Source of the DNA: Rugosimonospora sp040255525
GTDB lineage: Bacteria; Actinomycetota; Actinomycetes; Mycobacteriales; Micromonosporaceae
DNA: 64,000 bases
Assembly: GCA_040255525.1 (NCBI GenBank)
Contig: JBDZVD010000002.1
Location: 85,369 to 149,368, forward strand
Direction: 5' to 3'
This document shows, one piece after another, positions 8,915 to 17,450 of this stretch. Each line of letters starts with the position of its first letter. Position 1 is the first letter of the stretch. Under the pieces are notes generated by a model, which saw only the letters and a list, made by a program, of their open reading frames with translations, did no database searches and was not told where the DNA came from. The position numbers were made by a program, and so were the translations under genes.

Positions 8915-8967
8915 GGTCGTTCGTCCTTCCGGGCGTGAGCTTTGCTGGGGTGTTGCCCGCCGCCGGG

Positions 8968-9071
8968 CAGCGGTGGCGGGCGGTGCCTGGCGGCGGTGGC
9001 GGGCGGTGCCTAGCGGCGGTGGCGGCTGTATCTGGCGGCGGCGGGCGGCGATCCGGCGGCGGTGGGCGGCC
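8968..9071. repeat. Degenerate 21-23-bp GC-rich tandem repeat
   Basis: Five decaying copies of a unit like CGGCGGTGGCGGGCGGTGCC, starting at about 8968, 8991, 9014, 9036 and 9057, fill the gap between the DUF4097 gene and the ribbon-helix-helix gene. No coding role is seen. Confidence 0.75.
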
Positions 9072-9103
9072 TGCGCTGGCCGGGGTGGCGGTGCGGGTGC
9101 GGC

Positions 9104-9598
9104 TCAGGCCTGGGCGTATCCGGTCAGCCGCCGGCCGAAGGCGCGCGGCGGGCTCGGTTGCCCGGGCTGGTCGGGACCGCTTCGACGCAGCGCACCGGCG
9201 ACCGCCCGGACCAGCCAGGCGTTGACCGAGACGCTCTCGGCCGACGCTGCGCGCTCCACCTGGTCTTTGATGTGCTCCGGCAGGCGCAGCGTGATCCGGG
9301 CGACATCCCCGGTCTCCGCCACCGGCGCCACCGGCGGCGCCGTCTCGTCGGCCACGGCGACCTCGGTCACCACGAACTCGGCGTCGCGACCGCGGAGGCG
9401 CACCTCGATGCTGGCGGAGCCGAGCCGTGTGGTGATCTCCGCAGCCGCGTCGGAGAGCAGTTCCAGCATGGTCAGCCGGGCCGAGGCGTCCAGCGAGCCG
9501 GTGAGCAGGTCGGCCGCGCTGCGAACGTCCGGGCCGCCGGCCGCGGCGCTGGCGCTGAGGTCCCGCCGCAGCGAGTCGAGATACGGGGTGAGATCCAT
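9104..9598 (-). CDS. HicB-like / ribbon-helix-helix protein
   Basis: A 164-residue protein with an N-terminal helical part (MDLTPYLDSLRRDLSAS) and a C-terminal Arc-type ribbon-helix-helix, ARITLRLPEHIKDQVERAA followed by SVNAWLVRAVAGAL. Such proteins are often annotated as HicB-family antitoxins, but no toxin gene adjoins it. The downstream partner is the DUF4097 protein. The promoter region holds four TGAYRTCA-like sites, one overlapping the ATG, which suggests autoregulation. No Shine-Dalgarno is visible. Confidence 0.7.
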   Translation of the reverse strand: MDLTPYLDSLRRDLSASAAAGGPDVRSAADLLTGSLDASARLTMLELLSDAAAEITTRLGSASIEVRLRGRDAEFVVTEVAVADETAPPVAPVAETGDVARITLRLPEHIKDQVERAASAESVSVNAWLVRAVAGALRRSGPDQPGQPSPPRAFGRRLTGYAQA

Positions 9599-9653
9599 GA
9601 CGTCACTATGACATCATTGATGGCGTCAGTCAATCGCCATGCTGATGTCGTCA
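9598..9653. promoter_or_regulatory. Cluster of TGAYRTCA-type operator half-sites
   Basis: TGACGTCA at 9598, TGACATCA at 9609, TGATGGCGTCA at 9618 and TGATGTCGTCA at 9643 lie upstream of and at the start of the ribbon-helix-helix gene; the first two are 11 bp apart, about one helical turn. This spacing suits cooperative binding by ribbon-helix-helix dimers. Binding is inference. Confidence 0.5.
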
Positions 9654-9738
9654 CGGCGACAGGCCGCCGGGGCGCACCACCGACCGCAGTCACCCGCAGG
9701 ACCGCTAGGCTCGGGAAAGTTTGATGAGAGGAGCCGCC

Positions 9739-10491
9739 GTGCCGGAGATCGTCGAGCCCCAGGTCAAGATCATCGCCTGGACGCACTTCGAGGCGCCAGA
9801 GGACGTGTCCTGGTCCACCGACGCGGACGGCGGCCAGGCGCTCGCCGAGTTCGCCGGCCGGGCCTGCTACCAGTCCTGGAAGAAGCCGAACCCGGCCACC
9901 GCGACCAACGCCGGCTACCTTGCCCACATCCTCGATGTCGGGCACCTGTCCGTGCTGGAACACGCCACGGTCACCTTCTACTTCACCGGAGTGTCCCGGT
10001 CCTTCACCCATGAACTGATCCGCCACCGGCACTTCTCGTACAGCCAGCTGTCCCAGCGCTACGTGCCGGAACGCAACGCCGCCATGGTCGAGCCGGAGGT
10101 GATCGCCGAGGATCCGGAGCTGCACAAGAAGTTCGTGGAGGCGTCGGAGGCGGCGGTACGGGCATACACCGAGCTGCTGGAGGGGCTGGAGAAGCGTTTC
10201 GCCGACGTACCGAACGCGACGCTGCGCCGCAAGCAGGCCCGGCAGGCGGCCCGGTCGGTGCTGCCGAACGCGACCGAGACCAGGATCGTGGTCACCGGCA
10301 ACTACCGGGCCTGGCGGCACTTCATCGCGATGCGCGCCTCCGAGCACGCCGACGTGGAGATCCGCGCGCTCGCCGTGGAGTGCCTGCGCCAGCTCAAGGG
10401 CGTCGCGCCCAACGTGTTCGCCGACTTCGTCATCTCGTCGCTCGATGACGGGACCGAGATCGCGGCGAGCCCGTACGCGTGGGAGTCGTGA
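9739..10491 (+). CDS. thyX: Flavin-dependent thymidylate synthase
   Basis: Makes dTMP from dUMP using methylene-tetrahydrofolate and FAD/NADPH. The 250-residue protein carries the ThyX signature RHRHFSYSQLSQRY (RHR-x7-S) near residue 94, plus EHATVTFYFTGVSR and the C-terminal EIRALAVECLRQL. I chose GTG 9739 (MPEIVEPQVKII) because AGAGGAG lies five bases upstream; ATG 9724 would sit inside that ribosome site region. thyX-dapA-rnj is a conserved actinobacterial order. The 197-bp gap to dapA holds a C-rich direct repeat (CCGCCCCGACCCCT, twice) near 10525. Confidence 0.95.
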   Translation: MPEIVEPQVKIIAWTHFEAPEDVSWSTDADGGQALAEFAGRACYQSWKKPNPATATNAGYLAHILDVGHLSVLEHATVTFYFTGVSRSFTHELIRHRHFSYSQLSQRYVPERNAAMVEPEVIAEDPELHKKFVEASEAAVRAYTELLEGLEKRFADVPNATLRRKQARQAARSVLPNATETRIVVTGNYRAWRHFIAMRASEHADVEIRALAVECLRQLKGVAPNVFADFVISSLDDGTEIAASPYAWES

Positions 10492-10676
10492 CCGGCGCGT
10501 AGGAGACCGCGGTGCCCGCCTCCGCCCCGACCCCTCCGCCCCGACCCCTCCGGCCACCCGCCTCCGGCTCCCGGCCCGGCCCTCGGCCCGGCCCGCCGGC
10601 CGGACGCGAGGCCGCCCGCCGGTGGTGCCGGCCGGCACCGGACGCCGTCGCCATCCGTCACACCTCTTCAGTCGGT

Positions 10677-10688
10677 TAGGTTGAGAAC
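10677..10688 (+). promoter_or_regulatory. Leaderless -10 element of dapA
   Basis: TAGGTT at 10677-10682 ends exactly six bases before the dapA ATG, and no ribosome site is present. This is the usual geometry of actinobacterial leaderless transcripts. Confidence 0.6.
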
Positions 10689-11633
10689 ATGACTAGCACG
10701 GTTACCGGTCCGGGCCGGCCCTTCGGCCGGCTGCTGACCGCCATGGTCACGCCGTTCCGTCCGGACGGCTCGGTGGACCTCGACGGCGCCGCCCGGTTGG
10801 CCACCTACCTCGTGGACGAGCAGGGCAACGACGGGCTCGTGATCAGCGGCACCACCGGCGAGTCCCCGACCACCAGCGACGCGGAGAAGGAAGCCCTGCT
10901 GCGCGCGGTGGTCGAGGCGGTCGGGGATCGGGCCAAGGTGGTCGCCGGGGTCGGCACCAACGACACGCACCACACCGTGGAGCTGACCCGTACCGCCGAG
11001 AAGGCCGGTGCGCACGGGGTGCTCGTGGTCACTCCGTACTACAACAAGCCGCCGCAGGCCGGCCTGATCGCGCACTTCACCACCGTCGCGGACGCGTCCG
11101 GGCTACCGGTGATGCTCTACGACATCCCGCACCGGGCCGGCACCGCGATCGCCACCGAGACACTGGTCCGGCTCGCCGAGCACGAACGGATCGTGGCGGT
11201 CAAGGACGCCAAGACCGACCTGACCGCCACGTCCTGGGTGACCAGCCGCAGCGACCTGGCCTTCTACAGCGGCGAAGACGCGGTGACGCTGCCGTTGCTG
11301 GCGGTCGGCGGCGTCGGGCTGGTCGGCACGTCCACGCACCTGATCGGCGCCCGGGCGAAGCGGATGATCCTGGCCCACGAGGGGGGTGACATTGCGGGGG
11401 CGCTGGCCCTGCACCGCGAGTTGCTGCCGCTGTTCACCGGCATCTTCAGAACGCAGGGGGTGATCCTGGTGAAGGCGGCGCTGTCGCTGCTCGGCCTGCC
11501 CGGTGGCCCGGTCCGGCCGCCCATGGTCGACGCGACCGAGGCGGAAATCGACGCCCTGCGTGACGACTGCGCCGATGCCGGGGTCGTCCTGCCGCGGCCG
11601 TCCGGCAACGACGCCGGGACCTCGGCATGGTGA
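10689..11633 (+). CDS. dapA: 4-hydroxy-tetrahydrodipicolinate synthase
   Basis: Condenses pyruvate with aspartate semialdehyde, the first committed step to diaminopimelate and lysine. The 314-residue TIM-barrel protein has the GTTGES loop (residues 54-59), YYNKP (117-121), Y144 in VMLYDIPHRAG and the Schiff-base lysine K172 in IVAVKDAK. It lies between thyX and rnj as in other actinobacteria. The start has no Shine-Dalgarno but a -10 hexamer six bases upstream, so translation is probably leaderless. Confidence 0.96.
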   Translation: MTSTVTGPGRPFGRLLTAMVTPFRPDGSVDLDGAARLATYLVDEQGNDGLVISGTTGESPTTSDAEKEALLRAVVEAVGDRAKVVAGVGTNDTHHTVELTRTAEKAGAHGVLVVTPYYNKPPQAGLIAHFTTVADASGLPVMLYDIPHRAGTAIATETLVRLAEHERIVAVKDAKTDLTATSWVTSRSDLAFYSGEDAVTLPLLAVGGVGLVGTSTHLIGARAKRMILAHEGGDIAGALALHRELLPLFTGIFRTQGVILVKAALSLLGLPGGPVRPPMVDATEAEIDALRDDCADAGVVLPRPSGNDAGTSAW

Positions 11634-11670
11634 CCGTGGCGGGCGCCGGACCGGCCGTACGGGTGGCGTC

Positions 11671-13365
11671 ATGAACCCGAACTCGCCGGAGACGGCCGAG
11701 GTGTCACCGCCGCCGCTGGCGGCCGGCGCCCTCCGGGTGATCCCGCTGGGCGGCCTCGGTGCCATCGGCCGCAACATGACCGTGTTCGAGTACGATGGCC
11801 GGCTGCTGATCGTCGACTGCGGGGTGCTGTTTCCGGACGTCGAGCAGCCCGGTGTGGACCTCATCCTGCCGGACTTCGCGGCCATCCTGGACCGGCTCGA
11901 CGACGTGCAGGCGATCGTGCTGACCCACGGGCACGAGGATCACATCGGCGCCGTGCCGTACCTGCTCGCCCACAAGTCCGACATCCCGCTGGTCGGCTCC
12001 CAGTTCACCCTGGCACTGGTGGAGGCGAAGCTCGCCGAGCGGCGGATCGAGCCGTACACGCTGACCGTGCGCGAGGGGCAGTCCGAGCTGCTCGGCCCGT
12101 TCCGGTGCGAGTTCTTCGCGGTCAACCACTCCATCCCGGACGCGCTCGCGGTGGCCATCCGTACCCCGGCCGGGGTCGTGCTGCACACCGGTGACTTCAA
12201 GATGGACCAGTTGCCGCTGGACGGCCGGCTCACCGACCTCCCCGGGTTCGCCCGGCTCGGCGCGGACGGCGTGGACCTCCTGCTCGCCGACTCCACCAAC
12301 GCCGAGGTGCCCGGTTTCGTGGCCCCGGAGCGGGAGATCGGGCCGGTTCTGGACAGCATCTTCCGGGCCGCCAAGGGCCGGATCATCGTGGCCTCGTTCG
12401 CCTCGCACGTGCACCGGGTCCAGCAGGTGCTCGACTCGGCCGCGGCGCACAACCGGAAGGTCACGTTCATCGGCCGCTCGATGGTGCGCAACATGGGCAT
12501 CGCACGGGACCTTGGACTGCTGCGCATCCCGGGTGGCCTGGTGGTCGGGCTGGACGAGGCGACCACCCTGCCGCCGGAAGAGATCGTGCTGATGTCCACC
12601 GGATCGCAGGGCGAGCCGATGAGCGCGCTCGGCCGGATGGCGACCGGCGACCACCGGCACATCGTGATCGCGCCCGGCGACACCGTGGTGCTGGCCTCCT
12701 CGCTGGTACCGGGCAACGAGACCGCGGTGTACCGGGTGATCAACCAGCTGTCCCGGGCCGGCGCGTTCGTGGTGCACAAGGACGTCGCCAAGGTGCACGT
12801 GTCCGGCCACTCGCCGGCCGGCGAGCTGCTGTACCTGCTCAACGTCGTGAAGCCGAGCAACTTCCTGCCGGTACACGGCGAGTGGCGCCACCTGCGGGCA
12901 CACGCCCGGCTCGCGGTGGAGTCGGGGGTGGCGCCGGAGCGCGTGGTGCTCTGCGAGGACGGGGATGTCGTCGACCTCGTCGATGGCCGGGCCCGCCTGG
13001 TCGGCCACGTGAAGAGCCGGTACGTGTACGTCGACGGCCTCGCTGTCGGCGACGTGGGGGAGTCGCTGCTCACCGAACGGCGCATCCTCGGCGACGGCGG
13101 GTTCATCGCCGCGACCGTCGTGGTGGACTCGGTGACCGGCAAGGTGGTCGGCGGCCCGACGGTCTCGGCGAAGGGATTCTCCGACGACCCGGCGGTGTTC
13201 GAGGCGATGCTTCCGCTGGTGACCGAGGTGCTCGACAAGGCCGCGCAGGAGGGCATCACGGACCCCCACCAGCTCCAGCAGATCGTGCGCCGCACGGTCG
13301 GCAGGTGGGTGAACGACACCTACCGCCGCCGGCCGATGATCTTCCCGAACGTGGTCGAGGTCTGA
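11671..13365 (+). CDS. rnj: Ribonuclease J
   Basis: A 564-residue metallo-beta-lactamase/beta-CASP ribonuclease with 5'-3' exonuclease and endonuclease activity in mRNA decay and rRNA processing. The metal site is THGHEDH (residues 85-91); LADSTNAE, GRSMVRNMG and the beta-CASP motifs STGSQGEP and HVSGHSPAGELLYLL follow. The start is ATG 11671 (MNPNSPETAEV); upstream codons overlap the dapA tail. The dapA-rnj pairing is conserved. RNase Y, usually an alternative decay nuclease, is also in this window. Confidence 0.95.
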   Translation: MNPNSPETAEVSPPPLAAGALRVIPLGGLGAIGRNMTVFEYDGRLLIVDCGVLFPDVEQPGVDLILPDFAAILDRLDDVQAIVLTHGHEDHIGAVPYLLAHKSDIPLVGSQFTLALVEAKLAERRIEPYTLTVREGQSELLGPFRCEFFAVNHSIPDALAVAIRTPAGVVLHTGDFKMDQLPLDGRLTDLPGFARLGADGVDLLLADSTNAEVPGFVAPEREIGPVLDSIFRAAKGRIIVASFASHVHRVQQVLDSAAAHNRKVTFIGRSMVRNMGIARDLGLLRIPGGLVVGLDEATTLPPEEIVLMSTGSQGEPMSALGRMATGDHRHIVIAPGDTVVLASSLVPGNETAVYRVINQLSRAGAFVVHKDVAKVHVSGHSPAGELLYLLNVVKPSNFLPVHGEWRHLRAHARLAVESGVAPERVVLCEDGDVVDLVDGRARLVGHVKSRYVYVDGLAVGDVGESLLTERRILGDGGFIAATVVVDSVTGKVVGGPTVSAKGFSDDPAVFEAMLPLVTEVLDKAAQEGITDPHQLQQIVRRTVGRWVNDTYRRRPMIFPNVVEV

Positions 13366-13384
13366 CGCGGCCACGTCGCCGTTC

Positions 13385-13419
13385 GCGGGGCGCGCGACCG
13401 CCCGGTCGCCCGACCCGCG
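13385..13419. terminator. Possible bidirectional hairpin
   Basis: CGCGGG...CCCGCG encloses an inner GCGACC-GCCC-GGTCGC stem between the convergent rnj and DUF1707 genes. There is no U-tract, which is normal in this GC range but weakens the call. Confidence 0.35.
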
Positions 13420-13459
13420 GCGTGCCGCCGCCGTTCGCCGCGCCCGGCCGCGCCGCCGT

Positions 13460-13756
13460 TCAGCGCAGCGCGACCAGGCCGGCGACCACGATCAGCGCGA
13501 GGAACGCCAGCGCGAACGCGATGCCGAGCTGGCCGGCGCGGGAGCGCGCTCCGGTCGCCTCGGGATCGGGTCGCGGGTCCGCCGGCAGGTCTGTGGTCAC
13601 TTCAGCCAGTTCACGGTGGGTACGGGCGGCGAGGGCCCGGTCGACCCGTTCCGCGTACTCGTCGAGGTCCAGCCGTCCGGCCGCGGTGTGCCGCTCCAGC
13701 GCGCGCACCACCTGCTGCCGGTCGTCGTCCGACGCCCGCTGCTGCGATCCGTCCAT
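13460..13756 (-). CDS. DUF1707 membrane protein
   Basis: A 98-residue protein with an N-terminal DUF1707 domain (DDRQQVVRALERH, GRLDLDEYAERV, AARTHRELAEVTTDLP), a short Pro-rich linker and one C-terminal transmembrane helix. DUF1707 is a small actinobacterial domain of unknown function, often tethered to the membrane. The start ATG is at 13756. It is divergent from the following membrane protein gene and convergent with rnj. Confidence 0.85.
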   Translation of the reverse strand: MDGSQQRASDDDRQQVVRALERHTAAGRLDLDEYAERVDRALAARTHRELAEVTTDLPADPRPDPEATGARSRAGQLGIAFALAFLALIVVAGLVALR

Positions 13757-13849
13757 GGCTGACAGCGTAGGCGCCGGGGCAGCGTGGACGCGTTGCCCGA
13801 CGGTAACGTGACCCCACTCAATCTGCGTCAATGAATGGGGGGGGTCATC

Positions 13850-14842
13850 ATGCCGGAACACCCGCCGGGCAGCCTGCTCATCATCGAACGGATCCTGCGC
13901 GACCGGGCTGGTATCTGGCAGCAGATCATCGAGGAGCGCGGGCTTCGCGAGCTGATCGTGCAGATGCTGGCCAGCTCCGGGATCAGCCTGGCGCTGTACG
14001 GCGCCGTGCTCGGCGCGTCCTACGGCTGGCAACAGGCGCTGTCCTCGTTCGTCAAGCTGCCGCTGCTGTTCCTCGTCACCCTGTGCATCTGCCTGCCCAC
14101 GCTCTACCTGTTCAACCTCGTCTTCGGTGCGCGGCTGTCGGTCGTTCAAGCGGTCGCGCTCATCATGGTCTCGGTGACCGTCACCGCGGTGCTCACCCTC
14201 GCGTTCGCGCCGATCAGCCTGTTCTTCCTGGTCACCGCGCAGAGCTACGCGTTCTTCAAGCTGCTCAACGTGACGATCCTGATGCTCACCGCGATTGTCG
14301 GGCTGCGCTTCCTGGTCGCGGGTATGCGCGCGCTCAACGAGTACCAGGAGACGAAAACGTTCACCGCCGTGACGAACCAGGTACCCGTCGCGGCCCCACC
14401 GGTACCCGTGCCGGTGCCGGTCGGTGCCAACGGTGCCGGGCAGGCGACCGCCGAGCGGCCGCCCGACACCGTCGCGGCGGCGGGCGCGCAACCCGGACCC
14501 GTGGTGTCCGCGCTCCCGGCCAACCCCGCGCTCCCGGCCAACCCCGTGCCCCCGAGCGTCCCGATGGTGCCGCCCGGCCTGGCCGCCGCGGCGCACGGCG
14601 TACCCGGTCAGCCGCCGTTCCCGCGCCCGCTGCCGCCGGCGCACGGCCAGCCGCGCCAGGCGAGCATGGGCCTGCTGTACATCTGGATCCTGCTGTTCGG
14701 CTTCGTCGGTACCCAGCTCGGCTGGACGCTGCGGCCGTTCTTCGGTGACCCGGGCCAGCCGTTCGGCCTGTTCCGCCACCTCAGCGGCACGTTCTACGGC
14801 GACATCCTGCACACGATCGGTCAGCTGCTCCGTGCGAGCTGA
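13850..14842 (+). CDS. Multi-pass membrane protein, unknown function
   Basis: A 330-residue protein with about five hydrophobic segments in residues 35-180, a long Pro/Ala/Val-rich linker (about 185-270) and one more hydrophobic segment near 275-295 (MGLLYIWILLFGFVGTQLGW). I do not recognise an enzymatic motif. The layout resembles poorly characterised proteins sometimes labelled Yip1-like or WH2-like; I would not transfer a function. ATG 13850 is preceded by a G-run with five-base spacing. It lies just upstream of ftsK. Confidence 0.75.
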   Translation: MPEHPPGSLLIIERILRDRAGIWQQIIEERGLRELIVQMLASSGISLALYGAVLGASYGWQQALSSFVKLPLLFLVTLCICLPTLYLFNLVFGARLSVVQAVALIMVSVTVTAVLTLAFAPISLFFLVTAQSYAFFKLLNVTILMLTAIVGLRFLVAGMRALNEYQETKTFTAVTNQVPVAAPPVPVPVPVGANGAGQATAERPPDTVAAAGAQPGPVVSALPANPALPANPVPPSVPMVPPGLAAAAHGVPGQPPFPRPLPPAHGQPRQASMGLLYIWILLFGFVGTQLGWTLRPFFGDPGQPFGLFRHLSGTFYGDILHTIGQLLRAS

Positions 14843-14890
14843 CCGGGTCGAGCGGCGGCGAGCCTGGCACGGATAGCGGCCCGTCGCCGC

Positions 14891-14902
14891 TACCGTGGCA
14901 GC
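14891..14902 (+). promoter_or_regulatory. Leaderless -10 element of ftsK
   Basis: TACCGT at 14891-14896 is followed by exactly six bases and the ftsK ATG; no ribosome site is visible. Confidence 0.55.
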
Positions 14903-17338
14903 ATGGCGGGCCGCACCTCTCAGGCGAGCCGGCGCCGCGGCGCGTCCGCACGGGGTCGGGGCGGGTACGCGCGCACCCGCGGCGTCGGCCCGCTCGACGT
15001 CCTCGGACGGCTGATCGTCCTGCTCTGGATGGGACTGGCGCACGGCGTCGGCTGGCTGGTGCGCGCTGTCGGACGGCGCGCCGCCGACGCCCGTGACCTC
15101 GATCCGGAGCACCGCCGGGACGGTGCCGGGCTTCTGGTGCTCGCGCTGGCCCTGCTGATGGCGGCCGCGGTGTGGTTGGGGGCCGGTGGGCCGTTCGGTG
15201 ACTACATCGCCCAGCTGTCCCGGCTGCTCGTCGGCACGATCGCGGTCACGCTGCCGGTACTGCTGCTGATCAAGGCGGTACGGCTGATGCGCGCGCCGGA
15301 CGAACAGCCGCGCCCGGGTCGCGGAGTGGTCGGCTGGACGGCGCTGCTGGTGGGCACCGCCGGCCTGTTCCACGTCGCCGCGAGCGAGCCGACCGACCTG
15401 CACGGCATGCAGACCGCCGGCGGGCTCCTCGGACGGGCCGCCGGTGGCCTGCTCGCCGGCGCGGTCACCGCCTGGGTGGCGGTACCGCTGCTGCTGATGC
15501 TCGCCGCGTTCGGGCTGCTCGTGGTGACCGCGACGCCGATCAACCGGATCCCGCAGCGGGTGGCCCAGCTGCGCGACCTCGCCCTGGGCCGCACGACCGA
15601 GGAGTCGGAGGCGGAGGAGGCCGAGGAGGCGCTGGACGACGAGGAGGTCGAGCCCGAGCCGGCACCCGCCCGCCGCCGTCGCCCGTCCCGCCGCCGGCAG
15701 TCGGCGTTCGCGCAGGAGCTCGACGACGAGCCGCACGACGACCAGCCGGAGGCGGAACAGGAGGAGGCGCCGCCACCCCGGCCGCGGAAAGTCTCCCGGA
15801 AGCCGCAGCCGCCCCCGGAGCACTCGCCGCTGCCGACCCGGGCCGAGCAGTTGGCGCTGACCGACGCCGGCTACAAGCTGCCCCCGCCGCACCTGCTCGC
15901 GGTCGGCGACGCCCCGAAGGCCCGCAGCAAGGCCAACGACGAGATGATCAGCGCCCTGCAGGGGGTCTTCGAGCAGTTCGACGTGGACGCGGCGGTCACC
16001 GGCTTCGCCCGCGGGCCGACGGTCACCCGGTACGAGGTGGAGCTCGGTCCGGGCGTCAAGGTCGAGCGGATCACGCAGTTGTCTCGCAACGTCGCGTACG
16101 CGGTGAAGTCCCCGGACGTGCGCATCATCAGCCCGATCCCGGGCAAGAGCGCGGTCGGCGTGGAGATCCCCAACGTCGACCGGGAGATCGTGGCGCTCGG
16201 TGACGTGCTGCGGTCCCGGGCCGCGAACAGCGACCACCACGCGCTGATCGTCGCGCTCGGCAAGGACATCGAGGGCGGGTACGTCGTGGCCAATCTGGCC
16301 AAGATGCCGCACATCCTGATCGCCGGCGCGACCGGTGCCGGCAAGTCGTCCTGCCTCAACTCGCTGCTGGTCTCGGTGCTGACCCGGGCCACGCCGGAGG
16401 AGGTGCGGCTGCTGCTGGTCGACCCGAAGCGCGTCGAGCTGACCTCGTACGAGGGGGTGCCCCACCTCGTCACGCCGATCGTCACGAACCCGAAGAAGGC
16501 CGCCGACGCGCTGGACTGGGTCGTCCGCGAGATGGACATGCGCTACGACGACCTGGCAGCCAGCGGAGTCCGGCATATCGACGACTACAACAAGAAGGTC
16601 CGGGCGGGGCAGATCAAGCCGCCGCCGGGCAGCGAGCGCGTCATCCGCCCGTACCCGTACCTGCTGGTCGTCGTCGACGAGCTGGCCGACCTGATGATGG
16701 TCGCGCCGCGCGACGTCGAGGACGCGGTGGTCCGGATCACGCAGCTGGCCCGGGCGGCGGGCATCCACCTCGTACTGGCGACCCAGCGACCCTCGGTCGA
16801 TGTGGTGACCGGCCTGATCAAGGCGAACGTGCCGTCCCGGCTCGCGTTCGCCACCAGCTCGCTCGCCGACTCCCGGGTCATCCTGGACCAGCCCGGCGCG
16901 GAGAAGCTGATCGGCCGGGGCGACGGGCTGTTCCTGCCGATGGGCGCCTCGAAGCCGATCCGGATCCAGGGCGCCTGGGTCACCGAGTCCGAGATCCAGG
17001 ACGTGGTGAAGTTCTGCAAGGACCAGCGGGAGCCGGAGTTCCGGCCCGACGTGCTGGCGCCCGTGCAGGAGAAGAAGAAGGTCGACGAGGACATCGGCGA
17101 CGACCTCGACCTGCTGGTGCAGGCGGTCGAACTCGTGGTGACCAGCCAGTTCGGGTCAACCTCGATGTTGCAGCGCAAGCTGCGCGTCGGCTTCGCCAAG
17201 GCCGGCCGGCTGATGGACCTGATGGAGACCCGGGGCATCGTCGGGCCGTCCGAGGGCTCGAAGGCCCGCGAGGTGCTCATCAAGCCCGATGAGCTGGGCG
17301 GGGTGATGGCGGGGTTGCGCGGCGGGTCGGCGGGCTGA
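14903..17338 (+). CDS. ftsK: DNA translocase FtsK/SpoIIIE
   Basis: An 811-residue septal DNA pump that clears chromosome ends during division and sporulation. An N-terminal basic region precedes four membrane helices (about residues 32-210). An acidic and Arg-rich linker (about 230-310, EAEEAEEALDDEEVE) follows. The motor domain has Walker A GATGAGKSS near 475 and Walker B LLVVVDELADLMM near 590. The C-terminal gamma winged helix (TSMLQRKLRVGFAKAGRLMDLM) recognises oriented DNA sites. The short linker is typical of actinobacteria. Confidence 0.95.
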   Translation: MAGRTSQASRRRGASARGRGGYARTRGVGPLDVLGRLIVLLWMGLAHGVGWLVRAVGRRAADARDLDPEHRRDGAGLLVLALALLMAAAVWLGAGGPFGDYIAQLSRLLVGTIAVTLPVLLLIKAVRLMRAPDEQPRPGRGVVGWTALLVGTAGLFHVAASEPTDLHGMQTAGGLLGRAAGGLLAGAVTAWVAVPLLLMLAAFGLLVVTATPINRIPQRVAQLRDLALGRTTEESEAEEAEEALDDEEVEPEPAPARRRRPSRRRQSAFAQELDDEPHDDQPEAEQEEAPPPRPRKVSRKPQPPPEHSPLPTRAEQLALTDAGYKLPPPHLLAVGDAPKARSKANDEMISALQGVFEQFDVDAAVTGFARGPTVTRYEVELGPGVKVERITQLSRNVAYAVKSPDVRIISPIPGKSAVGVEIPNVDREIVALGDVLRSRAANSDHHALIVALGKDIEGGYVVANLAKMPHILIAGATGAGKSSCLNSLLVSVLTRATPEEVRLLLVDPKRVELTSYEGVPHLVTPIVTNPKKAADALDWVVREMDMRYDDLAASGVRHIDDYNKKVRAGQIKPPPGSERVIRPYPYLLVVVDELADLMMVAPRDVEDAVVRITQLARAAGIHLVLATQRPSVDVVTGLIKANVPSRLAFATSSLADSRVILDQPGAEKLIGRGDGLFLPMGASKPIRIQGAWVTESEIQDVVKFCKDQREPEFRPDVLAPVQEKKKVDEDIGDDLDLLVQAVELVVTSQFGSTSMLQRKLRVGFAKAGRLMDLMETRGIVGPSEGSKAREVLIKPDELGGVMAGLRGGSAG

Positions 17339-17438
17339 GGGGTCCGGTGGCCGCCGGTGTGGCGGCGTGACCGGGCACACACTCGGGCCGGCGGCGGTTT
17401 GCGCACGGGCGGCCGGCAATCGTTTCTGACCGGCCCGG

Positions 17439-17450
17439 TAACCTCGAAGG
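17439..17450 (+). promoter_or_regulatory. -10 element close to rimO start
   Basis: TAACCT at 17439-17444 ends six bases before the rimO ATG. GAAGG also sits in that gap, so leaderless initiation is likely but not certain. Confidence 0.5.

Noticed and set aside
8940..9100. Coding frame through the GC repeat between DUF4097 and the ribbon-helix-helix gene
   Set aside because: Only Gly/Arg/Ala low complexity; no start with a ribosome site.
13460..16768. A very long open frame antisense to ftsK and neighbours (over 1000 codons)
   Set aside because: High GC leaves few stops on the opposite strand; the content is low-complexity Arg/Asp/Gly/Val and ftsK has full family motifs.
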